From: Podospora pseudoanserina
Taxonomy: Eukaryota > Ascomycota > Sordariomycetes > Sordariales > Podosporaceae
Assembly: GCF_035222485.1 (NCBI RefSeq)
Contig: NC_085921.1
Location: 2,604,001-2,668,000 of the forward strand
DNA length: 64,000 bases
Direction: 5' to 3'
Made by a program: the position numbers and the translations under genes. Shown in pieces: positions 24,317 to 34,868 of this stretch; the stretch's first letter is position 1; every line of letters begins with the position of its first letter. The notes below the pieces were generated by a model. It did no database searches and was not told where the DNA came from. It worked only from the letters and a program-made list of their open reading frames with translations.

Positions 24317-24479
24317 AAATGAACTATCTACCACACATCCTCCGGGCCTCGAACCCATGCCGCAGACTTAGATGCGGGCCACACAACCAAACTTAATTTC
24401 AGGCTTTTGCAACCAATTCACCTTTGACTTCTCGACTTCTTTCCTCTCTCCTCAATCCAAATAGGTAAACTCAGCAACC

Positions 24480-24824
24480 ATGACCACCTCCAACCCACAA
24501 CCTCACCCTTACAACCCCGGCACCACCCTCCACCTCCACACTCATGTCCTACCCCGCCCTTTCGGCACCATACACGCCTGCTTCTACGGTGAGCCCAAAA
24601 AGGTCTACAACAAATACAACGGCTTCAACAACTTTCCCGGCTGCCGGGATCAGATATTGGATTTCGTACTGGATAACCGCCCCGTCAAAACCACCCCCAT
24701 ACCCCTCGACACCATCCCATTCACCATCACCAAAACCGCCATCGGCCCCAAGCCATTCGACCTTGACAACCACCGCCAGGAAGAAGAGGAAGAAGAAAGA
24801 GAGGGAAGTTCTTCCAAACAGTAA
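24480..24824 (+). CDS. Small ORF D: stand-alone N-terminal module of the kinase-like family
   Basis: Intact 114-aa ORF, with ATG in a good context (CAACCATGACC). It reads PHPYNPGTTLHLHTHVLP, RPFGTIHACFYGEP, YNKYNGFNNFPG, FVLDNRPVKTTPIPLDT, IPFTITKTAIGPKPF, then an acidic tail (EEEEEEREGSSSKQ) and stop. Each block matches the N-terminal module of copies A-C (HPY..G, FYGEP, WNNY, DNPPV, FTITK..PKP), but nothing of the kinase-like core follows. It is on the opposite strand from the other copies and about 5 kb from copy C. It may be an expressed single-domain protein, or a truncated relic that happens to be open. Function unknown; no signal peptide or membrane segment seen. Confidence 0.6.
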   Translation: MTTSNPQPHPYNPGTTLHLHTHVLPRPFGTIHACFYGEPKKVYNKYNGFNNFPGCRDQILDFVLDNRPVKTTPIPLDTIPFTITKTAIGPKPFDLDNHRQEEEEEEREGSSSKQ

Positions 24825-25130
24825 TAGTGACAGTATAAAGAGAATTTTTTTAAAAAAAAGACAAAACACAGAGGGCAACGGCACTGCTTACAAAAAAACT
24901 CAAACATATTGTTCATCAAAAATCTCAGTTTTCCATTCCATCGTCTGTCTGCTCATGAACCCCCAATTTTTATATACCATATATTTTGTGTAACCAAGCA
25001 AAAGAAAAATCCTCCAAAAGCCCACCCACCAACGCAGAAACAATGGTATCACCTGCAAAGAAGAGGGCCATACATGCATGCTATATACAACCAAAAACCA
25101 AACCCAGTCTTCTTTACAAGACCAGGTATC
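24825..25130. other. Convergent 3' region, ORF D / LYS4
   Basis: About 300 AT-rich bases between two stop codons facing each other. Likely 3' UTRs; nothing else seen. Confidence 0.5.
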
Positions 25131-27532
25131 TCAAGCCTCAATCTGGCTCTTAACCCACTTCTCCAACCCTCCCCTCGCAATGATCTCCTGCACATTTGGT
25201 GGGAGTTCACCCACCTTCTGGCTCCACTGCTGGCCACCCTCACCCTCGGTGACAGTGACCTTGCTCCTCCTCACATCCCACACCAACTTCCAGCCCGTCC
25301 TCCGGGTAAGCACCTTGTTACCCTCACCATCAGCCTTGAAAGTCTCCCTCAACCTCTGCACCAGCCTCGGTACCTCAACGCCCATCAGCGCATTGTTGAT
25401 GCTGTTCCTGCTAAAAATGTTACCAAAGCTGCCTGAGACCACAAGCGGAATCTTCTTGGCCAGGATAGCAGTAGCAGCCTGCTCACGCGAGCTACCACAA
25501 CCAAAGTTGAAACCAGAAACAAGGATATCACCCTCCTTGGCCACCTGGCCAAACTCCTTGTCGTAGTTCTCCATGCAGACCTCGGCCATCTTTTCGGTGG
25601 TGACGTTGTCTTGATAGGTGTACTTGCCGGGGTAGATACCATCAGTGTTGATGTTGTCGGCGTCGCAAAAGACAATCTCGCCCTCGATCTTCTCAGGGAA
25701 GCCAGGGAGGATCTCGGTGAGGGTCTCGTCCTCGGCAGTGGACTCAGCAGCAGCAGCCTCGTCACCAGAGAACTCCTTCTCAGCACTGGCAATCATGCTG
25801 TCGGCCTGAGCGATCAGCTTGTCGAGAGCCTCCTCAATGCTCATGGCCTTGTCCTGCACCACATCTCCGTTACCCTCGCCAATGATGACCTTCTCGACAC
25901 CCTCTGGCTTCTGGTACCAGCCTGGACCAGCAATCTTGCCCTTGAGGGCGCTGGCAGCAACGACTTCGGGGCTGGCAAGATAGGCCTTGGCATCGGTGGA
26001 ACCCATTCTGCCCTTGAAGTTGCGGTTACTGGCGCTGATACCGACCTCACCGGGCTCGAGCAGACCAGTTCCGAGACCAATGCAAGGGCCACAGCCAGAG
26101 GGGAGGGGCTCGGCACCAGCGGCAAGGAGCACCTGCCAGTCACCCGCCTCCTCAGCAGCCGCTTGCTCCAGCGTAGAAGCAGCAGCAATGTAGAACTTGA
26201 CACCCTCAGCAACCTTGGGAATAACGCCGTCCTTGGCGACTTCCCTGAAGACATTAGCGGCGGCGGCGATATCAGAGGCACGGGAGTTGGTGCAAGAAAC
26301 GAGGTAGGCCTTGTTCAGCTTGATATCCTGGGCCTCGAGGTCCTTAAGTGGGGTAGCAACCTTGACGGAGTTGGGGCCAGCAACAAATGGCGAGAGAGTA
26401 GACAGGTTGAGATAGAGTGACTTGGCATAGGTGGCACCAGGGTCGGCTCTGAGCTGGTTGTTGATCAAATCGTCAATCTTCTCGTGTGTGAACTTGCCCT
26501 TGGCGGCCTCGGGGTTGAACATGGCCGCCGTCGTCGCCTTGGCTCTGAGCCATTGCTGCAAGACAGAGTCGATAGGGAACAGTCCACTGAGAGCACCCCA
26601 CTCGGTGGTCATGTTGGCGATGGCTAGACGGTCATCGATGGAAAGGCTACGCATGGTCTCCTCAGAGCCGGTAAACTCGATGGCGTGGTTGAGAACGTCG
26701 TCATTGTTGAACAGACCGCAAAGAGCGACGATCACATCCTTGCCAGTTACTCCAGGTGGGAGAATGCCAGTGAGGGTAACCTTGGCAATTGGGGGAATCT
26801 GCCACCAGGTTCGCCCTGTAGCCCAGATGCTGGCAGCATCGGTGCGCACCATGGGTGTACCCAGGCAGCCCACACCACCATACATGTTGCTGTGGGAGTC
26901 CGAGGCAACAGTGACGGTTCCTGGCCACGCATAGCCCTCCTCCACCATGATCTGGTGACCAATACCCCGACCAGCAGGATAAAAGTCAACGCCGTGCTTG
27001 CCAGCAAACTCCTCGATCTGACGATACTTTTTCAAGTTGGCCTCGCTCTTGTTCTGGACGTCGTGATCCAGCGTCATGACGACCTGCCTGTTGTCATGAA
27101 TCTTGGAGGCGCCGATGGACATGAACTTCATGGCGACTGGCCATGAGTTGTCGTGCGTCATGCAGTGGTGTGGTGCGAGGGTCACATAGTCGCCAGACTT
27201 GACCGTCTTGCCTGGCGCAAGGCCCACCGAGTATCTCTGGACGATCTTTTCGGTCAATGTTTGTGGTGTTTGGGTGGCAGACTTGGCGGAGGGAAGAGGG
27301 GCAGCGTTCTCGAGCTGCGAGTGGAAGGCTTCTTGACGAAGGCGTGGTGTTGTGGAATAGGCGGCGGTGCGCACTCGAGGAATCGACAATGGTCGCTGAC
27401 TCCTCGCTGACAGGAGGACCTGGCGGCCACCCCGGCTTGCGGCCAGAGCTAGACTTCTTCTCTGGTGGATGGTTAGCCATTGAGTCCCAAATGAGGTTGT
27501 TGTTCATTGCGACATACCACAGGCGCAAACAT
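25131..27532 (-). CDS. LYS4: Homoaconitase, mitochondrial (lysine biosynthesis)
   Basis: Hydro-lyase of the alpha-aminoadipate lysine pathway, acting on homocitrate/homoaconitate in the mitochondrial matrix and carrying a 4Fe-4S cluster. 781 aa. Exon 1 is only 15 nt (27532-27518, MFAPV). The 56-bp intron has a CTAAC branch site, and exon 2 (27461-25131) continues [17 protein letters not shown], an Arg/Ser-rich presequence. Motifs: [55 protein letters not shown], the cluster cysteines in VSCTNSR (about 392) and [10 protein letters not shown] (about 460), [10 protein letters not shown], and the swivel domain [20 protein letters not shown] and [14 protein letters not shown]. The LTEKIVQR start and the [15 protein letters not shown] block mark homoaconitase rather than aconitase. 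The open frame continues upstream of 27461 only to a non-ATG start, so the spliced start is preferred. Confidence 0.95.
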
Positions 27533-29526
27533 GATTGTCTTGAGAGAGCAACAATCTCGCCAATTCCAAAAAACACACAGCGATATCAAGACGAATGGAG
27601 AGTGGATTGCGGGATCGGAGGGGACGATTGCAAATGTCTCCAATTCGAGTGGGCGGGCGACATGAAATTTTAGTGGGGAGTGGCCACCGGCCGGCAAAAG
27701 ACCCCTGTCGTTTGAACCCCAGATTGCCGTTCGCCCTCACCGTTCACCGTACTGCTCACGTGCCCACCGGCAGAGGGCTCACCGTGGCCCTTGGCATCTT
27801 TACGGAGTACCGCGGTGCCATGATACCGAACCCACCTCGTCTATAACCTCAGCACCATTTAAAACACCGAGGAATTTGGGCGTCGATACCCCTGGTGAGC
27901 CATTTTGATGTACATGGTTTCATTATGAGCCACAATTCGCACAATAAATCAGCCCGCAGCCGGGACCTTTACGACTTCAAAAGCATGTGATCCCGGGATA
28001 CTGTGCCGTGCTCCGTACTTCTTATTCGCAGGACGGGTAGCGCGGGCTCCGGACAGTTTGTATAATCGGAGCAAATCCTGCCCGGACATGCGACGGGACC
28101 ATACCGGCAACATCGCACACCGTCCGCAGACCTGTGTATCGCCAGAGGCCTCCAGAAATGAGCTGTGTGGCGGTGACTATGGTATACGTATGCGGTATGT
28201 GTAGATAATTTCCGAGTTTTCCGTCGTCGTCGAATGATTGTTTCGAGTTACGGCAAGAGGCGCTGGTAAGGTAAGGGCTGGAAAAGGGGCCAACTTGACA
28301 GTTCCATATCCAACACTGTGGGTGGCCTGGGATCTCCATGTGTGCAGACTTGTTGAGCCTCACGAAGTTGAGGTTAAAGTAAACAAACTTGCGGTTACAG
28401 CCGAAGGAAACCCAGAGCTTTGGGAAGATGCAGATACTTGGTAGATACGGTTATGGGAGCTTATTTAGGCCACCCCGGGCGTGCTCGTGTTCGCATTCCT
28501 CGCATCTTGAGCTCCCGTCCCAAGATCCGCGTATTCAGAATCTTATCGATCAAGGGGACAAGGTTAGCAGCGCTCTAATCAGCCCAATCGGGGAATTTGT
28601 GGCCCAATCACAGCGGCTATGCGCTAATAAGAGGCTGACAAAGCCGTCCTATTTCCTATCGGGGACACACCAACACCGATGTCCGACAAACAAAGAGATG
28701 CACAGAAGCCGCCCAGACTCCACCAGTTGCATTACGTAGCCGGCACGCACACTTCCCGGCCACATTTCGCAGTCTTTGCGAGGTGCAAGTGGACCAGAGA
28801 AGACCAAATCGACACTGAAAAATCCAATTGAAGATATCTCCACTCGGAGTGCTGGTTGTCCCCCTGGCCCCTGTCGACCAAAGCGAGGGCGGGAAGATTC
28901 CGGCGGTACACAAGGAGCTCTTTGGGCAGCCTCTATGAAGGAACTTTGGATGACTCTGCCAGATTCAACTCACCTCACTCGATACTTACGAGCATCTCCC
29001 AATAAGCATCAGATATCCCCGCTCCTGCAGCGTCACTTCAAACTTTAACCGTGGGTACTTCTACGCCGAGGTGGGTGGCACAGGTCACACAGAGTGTCGC
29101 TGACTGAGCTTAGGCATCCAGGGTGTTATTATTCAGGGAGAGCTTCTTTCGAAAACGAAAACGGTCTGGGAGTGGAGTTGAAGATCTCTCCCGCCATCTA
29201 CACACCGCGCCCACGGTACGGCACCTACTGGACCCCCACCATACCCATACCTCTTTTGCCCCTCTATTCTTAACGCCTGCCACACGCCCTCGCCCTCGAC
29301 CTTGTTCTTGAGGTTCCGACGAGGTTCCAAGTTACTCACTCCTTGCGGTAGCCACTAGGTTCGAAAGAATACGGATTCGAGAAAAATACACTCGGCGTAG
29401 CATCATGCTAGCTGATTAGTCCCAATTCGCCTCTTCTGACTCTTTCGTTGTTGGTCTTGTTTCTCGTGCTCTCTCCGACGCGCGCAAAGGCAAAGGTTGT
29501 GCCACGGCTTGTTTTCTTCCGTCGCC
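27533..29526. other. Divergent intergenic region, LYS4 / Zn2Cys6 factor
   Basis: About 2 kb containing both divergent promoters. All frames are short and without motif. The AT and GC content varies, but no repeat family or RNA gene could be recognised. Confidence 0.5.
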
Positions 29527-31775
29527 ATGGCATCCTCATCCACCCCAAGCTCAACCACTTCGGCCCCTGTATCGAACCCCTCCGTCGCGCCGCCACCCTC
29601 GAACAAGCCCACGCGCATTCTTGCCTGCGTTCTATGCCAACACCGAAAGATCAAATGCGATAGAAATTTTCCATGCTCCAACTGCACCAAGGCCAATGTC
29701 AAGTGTACACCATCCACTCCCGCCCCTGCGCGCAAGCGAAGACGACCAAACCAGGACCTCCAGGAGAGGCTGGCTCGCTGTGAAGAGTTGCTCAAAGAGT
29801 ATGCGACCGAGAAGCCCGAGGGCAGTGTGACGACGCCAAGAGCATCGCAACAGCCCGCCTTCGATGAGAGCTATCTCAAATGGCAGCCAGCCGGCCAGCT
29901 GGTTAGGGATGAAGGGAGCATGCGGTTCATAGACAACCCAATGCTGAGCTCTGTTTATGATGAGGTGGGTTGTTCTTGTCGCCTGTGTATCGCAGTGGAA
30001 GAAACATGCACTCACATAGGATGCGTCCCATACAGCTTCGAGCAATGAGGCAAATAGTCGACTCGGATGACCACGATGATAGCACGTCTGATACTGCGCC
30101 TGATGAGAACTCAGATCTCCTCCTTGGCGATGGTTCCCCCAACATTAAAATCGAGACACTCTGGCCAGATGCCGCCCATGTGATACGTCTGTGGCAGATA
30201 TATCTGGACAGGGTCAACCCACTGACAAAGATTATACACGTCCCGACTTTGCAACCGTACTTGGCCGAGGCGGTCGGCGGGTCGCAGTCATTGCCGAAGA
30301 ATGTCGAAGCGCTCCTCTTCTCTATTTTTCTCATGGCTGTTGTCGCGCTAGACGCAGATGAATGTCAGAATCTGCTGGGTTACTCGAGAGAGGAAGCGCT
30401 TCAAAGGTTCTCGTCGGGTGTGCGGTTGGCCTTGCTCAGGCTGGGCTTCCTTAAGACCCACGATTTGACCATTTTGCAGGCCCTTGTGATCTACCTGGTA
30501 TGTCCATCAGCATCGTCTTGAAGGCGCTCCGGCTGCTAACACGGCGCACAGATCTCTCTACAAGGTCGATACAATCGCCATGCCGCGTGGATTCTCAACG
30601 GCGTAGTTATTCGTATCGCCCAAAAAATGGGAATGCATCGTGATGGCGAAACTCTTGGTCTCCCCCCATTCGAGTCTGAAATGCGCCGTCGGTTATGGTG
30701 GCAGATCATCATGGTCGATTCCAAATATGCCATCTTCTCCGGCCTCAGCCATTCGCTCCTTCCACGAAACTGGGACACAAAACCGCCCAAGAACCTCAAC
30801 GACGCCGACATCTTCCCATCAGCGACAGAGCCATTCCAGGACCGCGAAGGGCCAACAGAGATGATTTTCTGCTTACTTATATACGCCTTTGCTAAATTCC
30901 TGGTGGAAACTCCGGGCTTCGATACCATGTTCTTGCTAACCTCACAAAGCGACTTTGTATCCGAACGTGATGGAGGAGGCCCTCCTGAACAAGAAATGAT
31001 CGAGTACCGGCGGACGGTAGAAACCTTGGGCAACAACCTCCTCAGCATTCTCGACAAGTATTGCGATCCTCTCGCCGGCCCAGTTCACCAAATGGCCGTC
31101 AACATGCGGACGCACATCATCGATAAGATCATGGAACTCATCACCCCAGCCAAACACCAGCCAGAATGGGGCGGAGAGGTCCGCACACTCAAAGACAACA
31201 CCTTCAAAATCGCCATCGGCACATTAGAGCACAACGAAGCAAACTACATCTCCACCAAGGACAAAGGCTTTATGTGGTTTTCCCTCGCACACTTCCAGAT
31301 CGATATCTTCATGTACATGGCTGGCCAACTCTGCCACCGCACAGAAGGTGTACTAGTCGAACGGGCTTGGAGACAGGTCGAGGTGGTTTACACGTTCCAC
31401 CCCGAGCTATTCGACACCAACAACAAACTCCATGCCGCGCTTGCAGTGTTTATCCTGAAGGCGTGGAGGAAGAGAGAAGAAACACTCACGCAAAGGACAG
31501 GCCACAGGCCAGAGACACCGTTCTACGTGGACAGGCTAAGGACATCGATGCCAAACGATGACTACAAATCGGAGCCTACACCACCAGATCCTTATACACC
31601 GGCAGCTTTGGCAGTGGGGGCACACACAGGCATTCCGGACAACAATCTGGACTCATTCCTGGGGTACCTGGATGCTAGTGCATTGGACTGGGATATGTTT
31701 GGGAACCAGGTAAATGGCGGGGCAGGAGGCTCATCTTTTGGCGCTTTTGGGATGGGCCCCCAGGTAGAATGGTGA
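29527..31775 (+). CDS. Zn2Cys6 transcription factor with fungal_trans domain
   Basis: Nuclear regulator, 707 aa in three phase-0 exons: 29527-29964, 30036-30497 and 30552-31775. The start ATG is in a GCCATGG context. A Ser/Pro-rich leader precedes a complete binuclear cluster, CVLCQHRKIKCDRNFPCSNC...C (Cys 34, 37, 44, 50, 53, 60), then a basic stretch (KRRRP) and a heptad-like helix (LQERLARCEELLKEYATEK) for dimerisation. The middle homology region has typical fungal_trans motifs: LWQIYLDRVNPLTKIIHVPT, GRYNRHAAWILNGVVIRIAQ, MGMHRDGETLGLPPFESEMR and RRLWWQIIMVDSKYAIFSG. The C-terminus is Gly/Phe-rich and acidic-aromatic (LDASALDWDMFGNQ), a possible activation region. There is no biosynthetic cluster beside it, so the target is unknown. 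The second exon's acceptor (30034-30035) is the one keeping LRAMRQIVDSD in frame. Confidence 0.9.
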
Positions 31776-33812
31776 TCTTTTTTCTTGGGATACAAGGATG
31801 GAGCTCGCGGGGAATATTTTTGGTGGTTAAGACAAAAGAATCTTTTTGGTTTAGTTGTCTTTTTACTTTGGATATATGGCGGAATTTTACATATACATGG
31901 CTTATTATCTCCAAGACCGGGGGAAGCAGAGGGGAAAGTTGGGAGGTGGTCTAAATACCTTTTTATTTGTTTTGTTTGTTGATATGCTGGCAATGTTGAT
32001 ACATTTGTTGGTATCATTGGGCTTTTGTTTCCATACTGGTTCATGATTTGTGTTTAAAAACTCTACTCTTACGACTTTGACGATATTTTTTTTTTTTTTT
32101 TTTTTTTTTTTGTTAGACATGGGATGGGCAGCATGGTGGGTTGGTGTAAAGTTAGCGGGAGGGCTAAATCACATTTTGAAGTATTTTTCAGTGATCCTGT
32201 CGTTTGCTTTTGTGTACACATGAGATGTTTTTGGGTTTTCTCGATGTTGGGTCACTGTATAGGATCACCCAGATGCAATACTATTCTTACAACCCCCAAA
32301 CAACAACAACAACAACAACAGCGAAAAGGGAACTCAGCTGCCAGTCTGGATCCCCATCTGCTGCAGGCGCTGTATTCTTTGGGAAGTCTGCCTTATTTTG
32401 ACATGTCGTCAGAAGCGGAAGTAACTCCGATTACTCCCGGGTCGGGCTTCGGATATGCTGGTAAGATGATGGAGGGCTTTGCTGACCGCATGCCTACCTC
32501 TCCCGCCAGCCAACCTGTAAGAAGGGGTCCTGCTGGATGTGGTTCAACCAACTTGGCTGCCCAACCGAGAATTCTTGATGATTTTATCTGACCAGTCACT
32601 TACTTACCTCCCTCGTCTTACCAACAATTACTGACGCACTCCCACCGCCCTGGCTGACACAATACAACTTTACCGGACCCTTAACAGGGTGGAAGGTATT
32701 TTAACGCTGGGATGGATGGGGCGAAGCTACCTATCAAGTTCACCTTATAGATGACAGGTAACTGCATCATGCCAGGATCTTCTCCCCCCACCCGCACATG
32801 TTGTTCAGTCACGGGGGTCGGTCGATATTGGCTTGACCGGGGCCTATTAACGAACAAGGAAGCAAGACCTTCCACTTGGGATGATGAGGGCCCTGAAGAA
32901 AAGATTGGTAGCCCTGACAAGAGAGCCCATAGACCACTGAGTATAGTAGGACGGCTTTGGATATATATTACGGGATCGCCGAGAAGCCTCAGGGGATTAA
33001 CAGAGGGGTCTGTTGACTATCTTTTGGGCCTCTGGATGCTTTCATCCCTTTTTCTGCTTTTCTTTGCACGGCCGGACGGTGTAAAGCAGCGAATTTGAGC
33101 TTCACAGGGACGATGGTTGACTTGTATTACCTTCCCCGACAGATGACCTGCATGTTGGGGATGTTGGTAGGTACCCAGGGAGGCGGGGGACTCAGCCCTA
33201 TTGATGTTATCATCTATCTTGATGGACGGAAGGGAAGGAGATGTTCTTGTACCGCTAGTATACCTTTTCACTAGAACAGGATTCGGGCAGATCTTGGGTC
33301 ATTGTTCGGGTATTTTGTTCTCGTGAAGATAGATTCGTACTCCTCTTCACCTGCAGGGTGTGGCGGTAGTCATTCAGAGTCCACAAAGTACCTGGCATGC
33401 CTGTCTCATCTTTACCTATCTAACAACCCTCGTCTCTCCAGGACTCTGGATGACTAAGGGGAAAAAAGCATATACTTCCGCCGCCAAAGAAGAATTTAAA
33501 ACTTTCGACAATAGCAGCAGTGTACAATTCACAAATCACAACCACCAATCCCTTTGTAAGTAGGTTTATAAACACATTTCCATTCTTTCCCGGAATAAGG
33601 TAGAGCCAAAACTCAAAAACAAAAAGTATATACAACTGAATCCTCCTCAAATCCCATCCCATCCAAACTGATGCTGATGATTCATCTCCTCCCTTCCCCC
33701 CCAAAATGCAATGCTATGCTATACCATGCAAAAAAAAAACGAAAAAAAACGCTTCTTTTCCTCCCAAATTTTTCTTACATCTCCCCCCTTCCAAGAATTC
33801 TCAGAGAGAAAC
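31776..33812. other. Intergenic, Zn2Cys6 factor to AA9 gene
   Basis: About 2 kb between two converging genes. It has AT-rich 3' flanks, a T26 run (32086-32111) and a short CAA microsatellite (about 32300-32320). The longest open frame (155 codons) owes its length to the CAA tract and has no family features. No gene called. Confidence 0.5.
32086..32111 (+). repeat. Poly-T run, 26 bases
   Basis: Uninterrupted T tract downstream of the Zn2Cys6 gene. Long homopolymers like this are prone to length error in assembly. On the minus strand it could be the A-tail of a retroposed sequence, but no body of such an element is visible beside it. Confidence 0.85.
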
Positions 33813-34868
33813 TTAGATGCACTGGCTGTAGTAAGGGTTGAGAACAGTGCAAGTAGAGCCGGAAGCGCAGACGGTAGGGCCAGTCCAGCCGTTGCCACCG
33901 CACTGTCCCCACTTGGGAGCAACACCAGCACCGCCGGTAGGAGCGGGAGCGGCAGAGGTGGCAGGGGCGGAGGTGACAGTGACGAGGGTAGTGGTGGGGG
34001 GCTGGACGACAGGGGCGGAGGAGGTGGTGACGACGGGGCCGGCGGTGGGGGTGACGACGGGAGCGCCGGGGAGGGTGGCAGAGGCGGTGCGGGTGGCGGT
34101 GGACTTGCTCTGGGGGATGGAGCTGATGGCGCCGGCGATGAGGGCAGGGCCGGGGACGGGGTAGTTGGGGCTGGCGACGTAGGGGTTGAACAGGATGCCG
34201 GCGTCGTTGGCGCGGTAGAGGGAGGTGCCGGCGACACCGGCGGGGGAGTTGTTGCCGTTGCCGACGATGCGGAGGTTCAGGCACTGGGGATAGGCCTGGG
34301 CGCCGTTGGGGGAAGAGCCGCCGTGGAGGGCGATGATCTCATGGCGGAGGACGTAGTTGCCGGCCTTGAGGTCGGCGGGGATCTGGACGAGCCAGCTGTT
34401 GCCGTTGGCACGGAGGTCGTCGGCGGCCCACGTGCGGGTGTTGGGGTTGTAGCCGGCACCGCCGATCTTGAACCAGCGGAGGGAGGTCTTGTCGACGGTC
34501 TCGCAGGGGCCGTTGCAGTTGGCGAGGTAGTCGATGACGGGGCCGATGTGGGACTCGGGCCACTCGGGGGTCCAGACGATGGAGATCTTGTCACCGGCGT
34601 TGACAGTGGCAGAGCCGCCGCCAGGAGCAGCAGACTTGTGGCAGATGATGTCGGTGGTGCCGAAGTTGTTGGGCTCGACGAAGCCGTTGTCCTGCTGAAG
34701 AGCAGACCAGCCGATCACGGTAGGGGGGTTGGGCTGGTAGAAGTGGGTTGTCGGGTCATAGTTCTGATAGTAGACACCGTTCACGATGATGTGGGAGACG
34801 TGGCCGTGGGCGGCAACGAGGGCAGCACCCGAGAGGGCGGCGAGAAGGGTAGCGGCCTTGTTAGACAT
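33813..34868 (-). CDS. AA9 lytic polysaccharide monooxygenase with C-terminal CBM1
   Basis: Secreted copper enzyme that oxidatively cleaves cellulose, 351 aa, one exon. The signal peptide (residues 1-20, [13 protein letters not shown]) ends immediately before His21, which becomes the N-terminal histidine of the copper brace ([11 protein letters not shown]). The second brace histidine is His107 in PESHIGPV, and the axial tyrosine is Tyr193 in [10 protein letters not shown]. The catalytic domain runs to about residue 245. A long Thr/Ser/Pro/Ala/Val-rich linker follows, then a CBM1 (about 320-351): [15 protein letters not shown]...[11 protein letters not shown]. All catalytic and cellulose-binding residues seem present, so it should be active. 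In-frame codons upstream of 34868 include an ATG at about 35051, but only the 34868 start places a signal peptide at the N-terminus. A TATAAA lies 133 nt upstream. Confidence 0.95.
   Translation of the reverse strand: MSNKAATLLAALSGAALVAAHGHVSHIIVNGVYYQNYDPTTHFYQPNPPTVIGWSALQQDNGFVEPNNFGTTDIICHKSAAPGGGSATVNAGDKISIVWTPEWPESHIGPVIDYLANCNGPCETVDKTSLRWFKIGGAGYNPNTRTWAADDLRANGNSWLVQIPADLKAGNYVLRHEIIALHGGSSPNGAQAYPQCLNLRIVGNGNNSPAGVAGTSLYRANDAGILFNPYVASPNYPVPGPALIAGAISSIPQSKSTATRTASATLPGAPVVTPTAGPVVTTSSAPVVQPPTTTLVTVTSAPATSAAPAPTGGAGVAPKWGQCGGNGWTGPTVCASGSTCTVLNPYYSQCI

Noticed and set aside
24336-24390. tRNA-like segment on the minus strand with GGGTTCGAGGCCC and a CCGCA/TGCGG hairpin
   Set aside because: The hairpin loop has eight bases, the T-arm pairs only partly and no D-arm or acceptor stem fits. 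It sits in the MOD5 3' flank. A tRNA covariance scan scoring above threshold would reverse this.
32124-32591. 155-codon plus-strand open frame with a polyglutamine run
   Set aside because: The Gln run is a CAA microsatellite. The rest has no recognisable features and lies between converging 3' ends.
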